From: JACCQS01 sp963766765
Lineage (GTDB): Bacteria; Actinomycetota; Actinomycetes; Mycobacteriales; Geodermatophilaceae
Length of the DNA stretch: 64,000 bases
Assembly (NCBI GenBank): GCA_963766765.1
Contig: CAVYBR010000018.1
Coordinates: 7,687 to 71,686 of the forward strand
Direction: 5' to 3'
The notes beneath the pieces are model-generated. The model was not told the origin of the DNA and did not search any database. It saw only the letters and a list, made by a program, of their open reading frames with translations. The translations under genes were made by a program, and so were the position numbers. Shown piece after piece: positions 1 through 7,057 of this stretch; within the stretch, counting starts at the first letter, position 1, and every line of letters begins with the position of its first letter.

Positions 1-915
1 TCCGGCAGGCAGATGAACAGCGAGAAGCCGTACATCAGCCGCTCGATGTCGTCGCCTCTACCCGGGAATCGCTCTGCGACCTTCTCGTCCATGACGATGA
101 CCTGACCGTCGGGCTTGGCCAGCCGGCGCATCGTCGCCAGCACGTCAACGGGGCGGGCGAGATCGTGAATGCACTCGAAGGCGGTGATCACGTCATAGTC
201 GCCGTTACGGTCTGCGGCTGCGGCGTCGCCGGCGAAGAACCTGACTCGCTCCGCCACGCCGGCTTCTTCGGCATGTACTCGGGCCGCCTCGACCGAGGGC
301 TCGTCGAGGTCATAGCCATCAACCGTAGTGTCCGGATACGCAAGGGCCATGGCGACCGAGGACCAGCCCTCCCCGCAGCCGATGTCGGCCACCGACGCCC
401 CTCCGCGAAGCCGCTGATCGAAGTCCGGGACAGCAGGGAACCACGTTGTGCCCAGCGCCTCAGAAACCACGGTCGATTCATGTCAGCCTGTCCAGTACGC
501 ATGTCCGGGCCGAACTGAGGCCAGCCGACGCCGTCACCGCTGCGATAGGCCTCGAGCAGGGCGGGCATTTGCAGCCCAGCGGCAGTCATCAGCCGCATGA
601 AGGGAGCAGGTAGTTCATGCTGTCTGGGTCCGTCAGCACCTCGGCGTGGTCAGGCGGCAGTTCATAGCGGCGTTGAGGGCTGGGGAGGTCTGCGGCATCC
701 ACTTCAAGCAGTCCGGTGACCGCTTGCTGTTCGAGCCACTCGGTGGCATAGCGCGGGTCGATCTGCGCGGCAGTTGCCAACTCGGTGCTGGTCAGCGGTC
801 CTTGCGTGGCCAGAGCGGCGTAGAGGCCGAGCTTCTCGCCGAGATAGACCGACCACATGTCGATGGCACCGAGTGCGGCGTCGAACAGCCTTTGGCTCAG
901 TTCTGTCGTGTCCAC
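1..915 (-). pseudogene. Class I SAM-dependent methyltransferase, broken by two frameshifts; 3' end outside window
   Basis: Three reading frames must be joined to give one recognisable methyltransferase. From 915 to about 601 the first frame encodes a winged-helix dimerisation domain (MWSVYLGEKLGLYAAL) and reaches YLLPS. The second frame, about 598 to 463, continues with PALLEAYRSG and GPDMRTGQADMNRPWFL. The third, from about 461 to the window edge, has the Rossmann domain with SAM motif I (VADIGCGEGWSSVA), an acidic strand end (TVDGYDLDEPS) and FECIHDL. Each junction lacks one base. The substrate cannot be told. The gene starts 14 bp after the truncated LuxR-like gene. Decay or two sequencing indels would both explain the breaks; decay fits the truncated neighbour. 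Confidence 0.75.
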
Positions 916-929
916 GCTGTCGGCTCCTT

Positions 930-1373
930 CTAGATTCGGACGATTCGCTGCTGGTAGGCGTAGGCCGTTGCGGCCGCGCGTGAGTTCAGGTCGAGCTTGG
1001 TGAAGATGTTCGCAACATGACGGGCAACGGTCTTCTCGCTGAGGAACAACTCCACCGCAATCGCCCGGTTCGTCCGGCCAGCCGCCACGAGCCGGAGCAC
1101 CTGAACCTCTCGTTCGGTCAGCCCCCCAGCGGTCTGGCCGTTGCCTCGTCGGGAGAGAGCCTCGACCCTGGCCAGATCCGGTGTGGCGCCGAGCTGCCGA
1201 AAGGTGTAGCCCGCCGCGTCGAGTTCCAGCTCGGCACTGTCCTCGTCACCGAGCCTCCGACAGGCCACGCCGATCAGCGCACGCTCGCGAGCGGCTTCGT
1301 AGGGTGCATCGATGCCCTGCCAGGCCGTCCACGCGAGGAATGCGTCCCGGCCGCGGGCGAGCGCGTCACTCAT
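930..1373 (-). CDS. LuxR-type HTH regulator, probably N-terminally truncated
   Basis: This 147-residue protein ends in a LuxR-type DNA-binding domain (about residues 84-145: LTEREVQVLRLVAAGRTNRA, then SEKTVARHVANIFTKL). The first 75 residues (YEAARERALIGVACRRLGDE, LELDAAGYTFRQLGA) resemble the last helical TPR-like repeats found before the HTH in much longer regulators of about 500 residues or more. The N-terminal sensory or ATPase region is absent, and an in-frame stop lies just upstream of the ATG, so this looks like a C-terminal remnant. It starts 4 bp after the DUF2469 stop and is followed by the broken methyltransferase. It might still bind DNA, but no signal-sensing part remains. Confidence 0.7.
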   Translation of the reverse strand: MSDALARGRDAFLAWTAWQGIDAPYEAARERALIGVACRRLGDEDSAELELDAAGYTFRQLGATPDLARVEALSRRGNGQTAGGLTEREVQVLRLVAAGRTNRAIAVELFLSEKTVARHVANIFTKLDLNSRAAATAYAYQQRIVRI

Positions 1374-1377
1374 GCGG

Positions 1378-1698
1378 TTAGCTCAGGCCGGGCTCATCAG
1401 GCAGTTGGAGGTCGGGCTTGTCGAGTTCCTCGACGTTGACGTCCTTGAAGGTGACGACGCGGACGTTCTTCACGAACCTCGCCGGCCGGTACATGTCCCA
1501 GACCCAGGCATCCGACATCTGGATCTCGAAGAAGACCTCGCCATCGGCGTTGCGGACCTGCAGGTCCACAGAGTTCGCGAGATAGAAGCGCCGCTCGGTC
1601 TCCACGACATAGGTGAACTGGCGGACGATGTCCTTGTACTCGCGGTACAGCTGCAGCTCCATTTCGGTCTCGTACTTCTCGAGATCCTCAGAACTCAT
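1378..1698 (-). CDS. DUF2469 family protein
   Basis: A 106-residue protein matching the actinobacterial DUF2469 family (PF10611) over its whole length, beginning MSSEDLEKYETEMELQLYRE and containing the hallmark stretch AWVWDMYRPARFVKNVRVV. Its function is unknown; the family almost always sits immediately downstream of rnhB, as here. I chose ATG 1698 because the family starts with this segment; the longer open frame upstream only overlaps the end of rnhB. It overlaps rnhB by 11 bp, which suggests translational coupling. Confidence 0.9.
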   Translation of the reverse strand: MSSEDLEKYETEMELQLYREYKDIVRQFTYVVETERRFYLANSVDLQVRNADGEVFFEIQMSDAWVWDMYRPARFVKNVRVVTFKDVNVEELDKPDLQLPDEPGLS

Positions 1699-2446
1699 AG
1701 CCAGCCACCTCCGCCGCATCGTCGTCGAGCATGGCCTCGTCCATCCCCACGTCCACGATGTCACGACCGGGAGCTCCCGGTAACCGGGAGCGGACGGTGA
1801 TGAATCCGCGACGGTGCTCGGGGCACGGCCCGCGGAGATCCAAGGCGTCGGTGTGTCCCGACGTGATGTATCCCTTGTGAGTGGCGAAGTCGTAGTCCGG
1901 ATACACCTGATGCAGGTCCACCATCAGCCGGTCCCGAGTCACCTTCGCGAGGACCGAGGCCGCCGCGACACATGCCGCCGTACGGTCGCCCTTCCACACC
2001 GCAAGGGAAGGCACGCCCAGTCCCGCTATCGGGAAGCCATCGATCAGGGCGTAGTCCGGGACAATGGTCAACCGAGCGAAGGCTCGACGCAGTCCTTCGA
2101 CGTTCGCCTTGTGCAGCCCACGGCGGTCGACTTCACCGGGCGGAATGATGACGACCGACCAGGCGCGCGCCCGCCGCACCACCTGCGCATAGACCCGCTC
2201 CCGCGCGGCCGCCGTCAGCAACTTGGAGTCGGCCAATTCCGGCACCCGACCCCGTGGGCCGGGCGGCAGGATGCACGCAGCAGTGACCAATGGTCCGGCG
2301 CAGGCACCCCGCCCGGCCTCGTCTGCGCCAGCGACCGCGGAGAAGCCGCGACGGTGCAGTGCCTCTTCCATGGCCCACAGACCCGCCCCCGTCTTGACGA
2401 CGGCGCGTCGCGGTCGGGCGATCAGCCCGGTCGCCGGAGGTGTCAT
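1688..2446 (-). CDS. rnhB: Ribonuclease HII
   Basis: RNase HII cleaves the RNA strand of RNA-DNA hybrids and removes single ribonucleotides misincorporated into DNA. The 252-residue protein has the signature AVAGADEAGRGACAGPL near residues 37-53, with catalytic Asp and Glu in DEAGRG, then further acidic active-site segments (LADSKLL, YALIDGFPI) and the C-terminal THKGYITSGHTDAL. The length is typical. The ATG overlaps the lepB stop (ATGA), so the gene is translationally coupled to lepB, and the 3' end runs into DUF2469. Confidence 0.96.
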   Translation of the reverse strand: MTPPATGLIARPRRAVVKTGAGLWAMEEALHRRGFSAVAGADEAGRGACAGPLVTAACILPPGPRGRVPELADSKLLTAAARERVYAQVVRRARAWSVVIIPPGEVDRRGLHKANVEGLRRAFARLTIVPDYALIDGFPIAGLGVPSLAVWKGDRTAACVAAASVLAKVTRDRLMVDLHQVYPDYDFATHKGYITSGHTDALDLRGPCPEHRRGFITVRSRLPGAPGRDIVDVGMDEAMLDDDAAEVAGYEF

Positions 2447-3462
2447 AAGCCGCCGGGCGGATGCCGCCCGCGAAGCCTGGCGCGCCGCCGCCCGGCAAAG
2501 GGCAGCAAGAGTCCCGCGCCGAGTGCCAACGGCGCTCCGGGAGCAGCAATGCCTGATCCGCCGGACAGGGCAACAGCCTCTAGTCCTTGGATGTCCGGAT
2601 CATCCAGCGTCGTGAATCGACTGAATGGCCAGACGATCAACGCGGCCTTGCCGATCACGTCGTCCACAGCGATGGTGCCGCTGTACTGATCACCGGCGTG
2701 AAAGCGGGAGTCCGCGGACCCGGCCCGGTTGTCACCCATGACCCAGAGTCGTCCCTGCGGGACGGTCACGGCAGGGAACGAACGGGACTCCAAAGGGTTG
2801 TTGGTGATGATGTACGGCTCGTCCACAGGTTCACCGTCGACCATGACCCGACCATCGGCATCACAGCATTCGACGGTCTGTCCACCCACCGCGATGACCC
2901 GCTTGACGTAGTCCTTCTCACTCGGCGGCCCGACGCCGATGGCCCGGCCGAGGGTGGCCAGGACCGAGGCGAACCAGTTCGACGGTTCGGCGATCTGCAC
3001 CTCCGGAGCCCAGGTCTCCGGCCCCTCGAACACCACGATGTCACCGGGCTGGGGATCCCCGAAGTAGTAGACGATCTTGTTCACGAGGACCCGGTCCCCC
3101 GCGCATCCGGTGCAGCCATGCAGGGTCGGTTCCATAGACCCCGAGGGGATGAAGAACGCCTGGAAGAGGAACGACTTGATCAACACCGCAAGCCCGAAGG
3201 CGATGATCAGCAGGATCGGAAGTTCTTTGAGCAGCGAGGTCTTCTTCTTCGGCTTCGCGTCCCGAGGCTTGCGCTGCCACCACCTGCGCCCGGGCGCCGA
3301 GGCTGGCGCCGGATCGGCATCATGGCCCGCCCGTGTGTCGTCGGCCGACGCGTTCTCGTTGGGCGCCACGTGTGCCCGCGGTTCGGGTTCCGACTGGTCG
3401 ACGGCACCGGCTTGCGCCTCGGCATTCGAAGCGGGGTTCGTCGCGTGCGCTGGGGTGCTCAT
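2443..3462 (-). CDS. lepB: Signal peptidase I with a long cytoplasmic N-terminus and a C-terminal hydrophobic segment
   Basis: Membrane serine protease that removes signal peptides from Sec- and Tat-exported proteins. The 339-residue protein has an acidic, proline-rich N-terminal region of about 70 residues, a basic stretch, one membrane segment (about residues 80-100), the catalytic serine in IPSGSMEPTL (Ser109) and the general-base lysine in DYVKRVIAVGG (Lys187). Box E is seen as VMGDNRAGSADSR. The last 35 residues contain a second hydrophobic stretch (GAPLALGAGLLLPFAG) followed by RRRARLR, consistent with a C-terminal membrane anchor as in Streptomyces Sip proteins. It lies between rplS and rnhB. 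No strong ribosome binding site is visible at the ATG. Confidence 0.94.
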   Translation of the reverse strand: MSTPAHATNPASNAEAQAGAVDQSEPEPRAHVAPNENASADDTRAGHDADPAPASAPGRRWWQRKPRDAKPKKKTSLLKELPILLIIAFGLAVLIKSFLFQAFFIPSGSMEPTLHGCTGCAGDRVLVNKIVYYFGDPQPGDIVVFEGPETWAPEVQIAEPSNWFASVLATLGRAIGVGPPSEKDYVKRVIAVGGQTVECCDADGRVMVDGEPVDEPYIITNNPLESRSFPAVTVPQGRLWVMGDNRAGSADSRFHAGDQYSGTIAVDDVIGKAALIVWPFSRFTTLDDPDIQGLEAVALSGGSGIAAPGAPLALGAGLLLPFAGRRRARLRGRHPPGGL

Positions 3463-3519
3463 GTCCGACTCAGCCTACGTCGGGTGGGCGCAGGCGCTGA
3501 CACGGCTCGCGATCGTTCT

Positions 3520-3876
3520 CTAGCGGGTCGCGGTGTCGCGCTTCTCCTTGATCTTTGCGGCCTTGCCGCGGAGGTCGCGCAGGTAGTACAGCTTCGCCCG
3601 ACGGACATCGCCTCGGGTCACGATCTCGATCCGTTCGACCACGGGAGTGTGTACGGGGAAGGTGCGCTCCACGCCCACTCCGAAACTGATCTTCCGGACT
3701 GTGAAGGTCTCCCGGATGCCACCGCCTTGGCGGCGCAGCACGACGCCCTGGAACACCTGGATCCGGGAGCGATTGCCCTCCACGACGCGGACGTGCACCT
3801 TGACGGAGTCACCGGGCCGAAAGTCCGGGATGTCATCGCGCAGGGATTCGGCGTCGAGCGCGTCCAGGGTGTTCAT
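3520..3876 (-). CDS. rplS: 50S ribosomal protein L19
   Basis: Ribosomal protein L19, located at the interface between the 30S and 50S subunits. The 118-residue product matches the family throughout (DIPDFRPGDSVKVHVRVVEG, IQVFQGVVLRRQGGGIRETF, VKIEF-like core and RAKLYYLRDLRGKAAKIKEK). It lies 57 bp upstream of lepB. The 184 bp upstream, before the Nudix gene end, have no gene and probably carry its own promoter. I see no convincing structured ribosomal leader there. Confidence 0.97.
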   Translation of the reverse strand: MNTLDALDAESLRDDIPDFRPGDSVKVHVRVVEGNRSRIQVFQGVVLRRQGGGIRETFTVRKISFGVGVERTFPVHTPVVERIEIVTRGDVRRAKLYYLRDLRGKAAKIKEKRDTATR

Positions 3877-4060
3877 CGCGTGTCCGTTCTGGGTAGGTCT
3901 CGGATCGTTCCTCGGGCAGCAGGGCAGTCTTGCTCACGAACCCGGGGGCCGCAGGGGCCGATGCCAGTCAATGACATCGCCGACCAGCAGTGCTCCATGG
4001 TGCCACATCGCAGGCCGAGCTTCGAACCGGGATCCCTCGGGGCCACCGGGATCGCAGTAG

Positions 4061-4651
4061 TCAGGACGGTGGTCCGATGTCGTCCACGTCGACGAACTGC
4101 GGAGGTCCAGACCAGCGCCCGGCGAGCACCTTGGGCAGCAGCCGCGCCAGGTCGCGCGGCGCGAACGTCTCCTGACTGGCGGCAATCTCGGCGTAGCTCC
4201 ACCACCGATAGGGCTGGTCCTCGTATCGCTCCAGTTCAGTTTGACCACTGACATCGACCACGTGCTCGATGTCACGCAGGACGTAGAAGGTCTCTCGAGA
4301 GTCGAGCTGCTTGCCGAGGAAATGGCCCACCCAACGGCGCAGCCAGACCGGTCCCTCGAGGTCGCCGACGGCCACCCGCAGGCCGATCTCCTCGGCTAAT
4401 TCGCGGACTGCGGCAGAGCGCAGCGACTCACCGGGATCCACACCGCCACCCGGGGTGTACCACCAGAGAACCGCACCCGGTGGAGAGTGGGCATCCACGA
4501 CGCGAGCGCCGAAGAGCAGCAGACGATGATCCCGGTTCAGGACGAGCACTCGGCTGGCGGTGCGCACTGCCGGGCCGGGCCCAGTCGGGGCTGAGAGGTA
4601 GGCGTCCAGGGTGACCGGGTGCCCCTGAGCTGGCTCGGGCAGTGGGCTCAT
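4061..4651 (-). CDS. Nudix hydrolase
   Basis: A 196-residue Nudix family pyrophosphohydrolase. The Nudix box is complete: GGGVDPGESLRSAAVRELAE followed by EIGL, with the RELAEE metal-binding glutamates. The body contains VLVLNRDHRLLLFGA and the tail ends FVDVDDIGPPS. The substrate (a nucleoside diphosphate derivative) cannot be predicted. I chose ATG 4651 because it overlaps the trmD stop as ATGA; the open frame extends further upstream but only as a shadow of trmD. It is the last gene of the rpsP-khpA-rimM-trmD group and the conserved trmD-rplS linkage is interrupted by it. Confidence 0.88.
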   Translation of the reverse strand: MSPLPEPAQGHPVTLDAYLSAPTGPGPAVRTASRVLVLNRDHRLLLFGARVVDAHSPPGAVLWWYTPGGGVDPGESLRSAAVRELAEEIGLRVAVGDLEGPVWLRRWVGHFLGKQLDSRETFYVLRDIEHVVDVSGQTELERYEDQPYRWWSYAEIAASQETFAPRDLARLLPKVLAGRWSGPPQFVDVDDIGPPS

Positions 4652-5343
4652 GGCCCGTCGGGCGGCTTGGGCAGGAGATCCGGTCGGCGCTGTGCCGTCC
4701 GCTCCAGCGATTGCGCACGACGCCACGCGGCAATCGCGGCATGGTCACCGTTGAGCAACACCTCGGGTACGTCGAACCCCCGCCAATTCGCGGGTCGCGT
4801 GTAACTCGGCCCTTCGAGCAGGCCGGCGGAATAGGAATCGTCAGCCGCGGACTCCGCGTTGCCCAAGACCCCGGGAATGAGCCGGGCAAGAGCCTCGACG
4901 ATGACGAGGACGGCAACCTCGCCGCCGGCCAGCACATAGTCGCCCAGCGAGACCTCGTCGACCGGGCCGTGCTCGGCCGACCAGTCGATCACTCGCTGGT
5001 CGATCCCTTCATACCGCCCGCAGGCGAACACCAGATGCGGCTCGAGCGCGTACGAGGCCGCCATCGCCTGCGTGAACGGCCGGCCGGCCGGAGTGGGGAC
5101 CACAAGCCGTACGCCGTCTGGACGAACGGCGCTCAGCGCCCTCGCCCAGGGCTCGGGACGCATGACCATGCCGGGACCGCCCCCGTACGGGGGGTCGTCC
5201 ACGCTGCGGTGTACGTCGTCGGTCCACGCCCGCAGGTCATATACGCCGACGTCGAGCAGGCCGCGCTCACGGGCCTTCCCGACCAATGACTGGCTCAGCG
5301 GTTCGAGATAGCCGGGAAAGATCGTCACGACGTCGATCCTCAC
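4648..5343 (-). CDS. trmD: tRNA (guanine-N1)-methyltransferase
   Basis: TrmD transfers a methyl group from S-adenosylmethionine to G37 of tRNAs read at C-starting codons and so prevents frameshifting. The 231-residue protein is a SPOUT methyltransferase of normal length: RIDVVTIFPGYLEPL at the N-terminus, DDPPYGGGPGMVMRPEP, and the knot region FACGRYEGIDQRVID with SLGDYVLAGGE. It lies 24 bp downstream of rimM and overlaps the Nudix gene by 4 bp. Confidence 0.97.
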   Translation of the reverse strand: MRIDVVTIFPGYLEPLSQSLVGKARERGLLDVGVYDLRAWTDDVHRSVDDPPYGGGPGMVMRPEPWARALSAVRPDGVRLVVPTPAGRPFTQAMAASYALEPHLVFACGRYEGIDQRVIDWSAEHGPVDEVSLGDYVLAGGEVAVLVIVEALARLIPGVLGNAESAADDSYSAGLLEGPSYTRPANWRGFDVPEVLLNGDHAAIAAWRRAQSLERTAQRRPDLLPKPPDGP

Positions 5344-5367
5344 AACAGCTGCCGCCTCACAAGCGCA

Positions 5368-5901
5368 TCACAGATCCAACAACCCCGGTGGCGGGTCCAC
5401 GATCAGCCGGCCACCTTCGAGGTCCACCTCGGTCACGATCGCGGAGACGAACGGCACCAACAGCTCCGCGCCGCTGGGCCGCCGAATGACGAGCAGATCC
5501 CTGGCCAGATGTGAGATCCGGGAGACCTCACCGAGGTCGGATCCCTGCGGATCAACGGCGCGGAGCCCGACGAGCTGGTCGTCGTAGAACTCATCGACCT
5601 GATCCAGGCGAGGCCGCGCGGCGGCAGGAACAAGAAGAAGGGTGTTGCGCAGCGTTTCGGCAGCGGGCCGGTCTTCGATGCCCTCGATGGAGAGAACCCA
5701 TGCCGAGCCGTGCTGACGAGCCGCCGCAATGCGCACTGGACCGCGTTCCGGCGGATCGGTGACGAGTGTCGAACCGGCGACGAAGCGCTCCTCGGGTGCG
5801 TCGGTACGCACCTCGATGGTCACCTCGCCGCGGACGCCCTGGGGACGACCGATCCGCGCGACGACGACCAGGTCCGGGGCGATGCGCTCGTCGTCGGTCA
5901 C
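5368..5901 (-). CDS. rimM: Ribosome maturation factor RimM
   Basis: RimM binds ribosomal protein S19 and the 30S head during 16S rRNA processing. The open frame runs to 5964, but the segment before residue 22 overlaps khpA, so I place the start at GTG 5901, 16 bp after the khpA stop; this gives 177 residues, the usual size. The RimM domain contains VARIGRPQGVRGEVTIEV and the PRC-barrel domain contains FYDDQLVGLRAV and LLVPFVSAIVTEVDLEGGRL. An ATG at 5943 is an alternative start that overlaps khpA by 26 bp. Confidence 0.92.
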   Translation of the reverse strand: MTDDERIAPDLVVVARIGRPQGVRGEVTIEVRTDAPEERFVAGSTLVTDPPERGPVRIAAARQHGSAWVLSIEGIEDRPAAETLRNTLLLVPAAARPRLDQVDEFYDDQLVGLRAVDPQGSDLGEVSRISHLARDLLVIRRPSGAELLVPFVSAIVTEVDLEGGRLIVDPPPGLLDL

Positions 5902-5917
5902 GGCCGGAGAGCGGCGG

Positions 5918-6154
5918 TCAGCGCCCGTCGGTGTCGACGACATCCACCCGGAGTCCGCGGCCACCGACGCTGGTCATGATCTGGCGCAGCGCTTTGGCAG
6001 TCCGGCCGGCCCGGCCGATCACCTTGCCGAGGTCCTCGGGGTTGACCCGAACCTCGAGAGTGCGGCCGCGCCGATTGGTGACGAGGTCCACCTGGACGTC
6101 GTCCGGATGATCGACGATGCCTCTGACGAGGTGCTCGAGCGCCTCTTCCAGCAT
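5918..6154 (-). CDS. khpA: KH-domain RNA-binding protein KhpA
   Basis: A 78-residue single KH-domain protein of the KhpA/YlqC type. It begins MLEEALEHLVRGIVDHPDDV and carries the KH GxxG-type loop in LGKVIGRAGRTAKALRQIM. It binds RNA, usually with the Jag/KhpB partner, which is not in this window. Its ATG overlaps the rpsP stop codon (TGATG), so the two are coupled, and it is followed by rimM, the standard actinobacterial order. Confidence 0.95.
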   Translation of the reverse strand: MLEEALEHLVRGIVDHPDDVQVDLVTNRRGRTLEVRVNPEDLGKVIGRAGRTAKALRQIMTSVGGRGLRVDVVDTDGR

Positions 6155-6783
6155 CAGGCCGCTGGACCCTTAGGCGGAGTGGAGTCGTCCTTGGACGCCT
6201 TGGCGACCACCTTGTCGACCACCTTCTCGACCACGTCGGCGGTCTTCTCGACCGCGTCCACCACCGCTGCGACAAGGCCCTTGCCGGAGCTGTCGTCGGA
6301 CGTGTCGTCCGCGTTGCCCTCGGCCTTGGTGTCGGCCTTGGCCCCGGCCTTGGTCTCGGCTTTCGGGTCGGCGCTGGCCTCGGTGCTCTTGGCGGCCTTC
6401 TTCTTCGGCGTCGTGGCCGCACCAGCGTCGGGCTCAGCTGGATTGGTACCAAGCTGGGTAGCCGCTGCGAACGCTGCGCGACGGTCCGGTGCCGGTGCCT
6501 TCACGCGCATGGGCTCGGGCGCGGGCTCGCCGTAGAACTTCTGCCAATCGCCGGTCACTCGCAGGATCGCGCGCACGGCGTCGGTCGGCTGAGCACCGAC
6601 TCCGAGCCAGTACGCGACCCGCTCGGAGTCGACCTCCATGTAGGAGGGATCCTCCTTAGGGTGGTATTTGCCGATCTCTTCGATCGACCTGCCGTCCCGC
6701 TTGGTACGCGAGTCGGCGACGACGATGCGGTAGTAGGGCTGGCGCGTCTTGCCACGCCGCATGAGCTTGATCTTTGTGGACAC
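6154..6783 (-). CDS. rpsP: 30S ribosomal protein S16 with a long Lys/Ala/Asp-rich C-terminal tail
   Basis: The first 80 residues are a normal S16 (STKIKLMRRGKTRQPYYRIV, then SIEEIGKYHPKEDPSYMEVD). I start the gene at GTG 6783, where S16 proteins begin and which follows a GAGGAG ribosome binding site; the upstream part of the open frame is not S16-like. The remaining 125 or so residues form a low-complexity tail rich in Lys, Ala, Asp and Glu (ETKAGAKADTKAEGNADD), giving 209 residues in all against about 80-160 in most bacteria. S16 is needed for 30S assembly. It is the first gene of a coupled rpsP-khpA-rimM-trmD operon. Confidence 0.94.
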   Translation of the reverse strand: MSTKIKLMRRGKTRQPYYRIVVADSRTKRDGRSIEEIGKYHPKEDPSYMEVDSERVAYWLGVGAQPTDAVRAILRVTGDWQKFYGEPAPEPMRVKAPAPDRRAAFAAATQLGTNPAEPDAGAATTPKKKAAKSTEASADPKAETKAGAKADTKAEGNADDTSDDSSGKGLVAAVVDAVEKTADVVEKVVDKVVAKASKDDSTPPKGPAA

Positions 6784-7057
6784 GTGCGGGACTGCTCCTC
6801 GAGTTCTGGTGCGGTGCGAGCGCACGAGCCCCGGGTGGGTCCGGGATCGCGACACTTCTGGACGTGGTCCGCAGCGGGTAGAGGGCCGCGCGGCACGTTC
6901 GCGGACCTATTCTGCCAGACCGGCCAAGTTCGCTCGCCGCCGCGCACTCAGCTGATTGATACCGCCTCCGGTGGCGCCGGGGCCGTACACTGAGAGTCAA
7001 CGGTCGCTATACGTACAGTTGCATCGGGGCCGCCCTTTGGGGAGAGGCGGTGAGCCA
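6784..7057. other. Divergent intergenic region between rpsP and the GGDEF-EAL gene (274 bp)
   Basis: No gene is visible. The stretch must hold the promoter of the rpsP operon (minus strand) and that of the GGDEF-EAL gene (plus strand). A TANNNT-type -10 candidate TACACT lies at 6986-6991 on the plus strand, without a clear -35 at standard spacing. GGGGAGAGG at 7039-7047 looks like the ribosome binding site for the GTG at 7058. Confidence 0.4.

Noticed and set aside
165..518. Plus-strand open frame at the left edge
   Set aside because: It is antisense to the methyltransferase remnant, whose motifs are clear on the minus strand.
3877..4060. Structured ribosomal leader or small gene upstream of rplS
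   Set aside because: The open frames here are shadows and no conserved leader fold could be recognised by eye.
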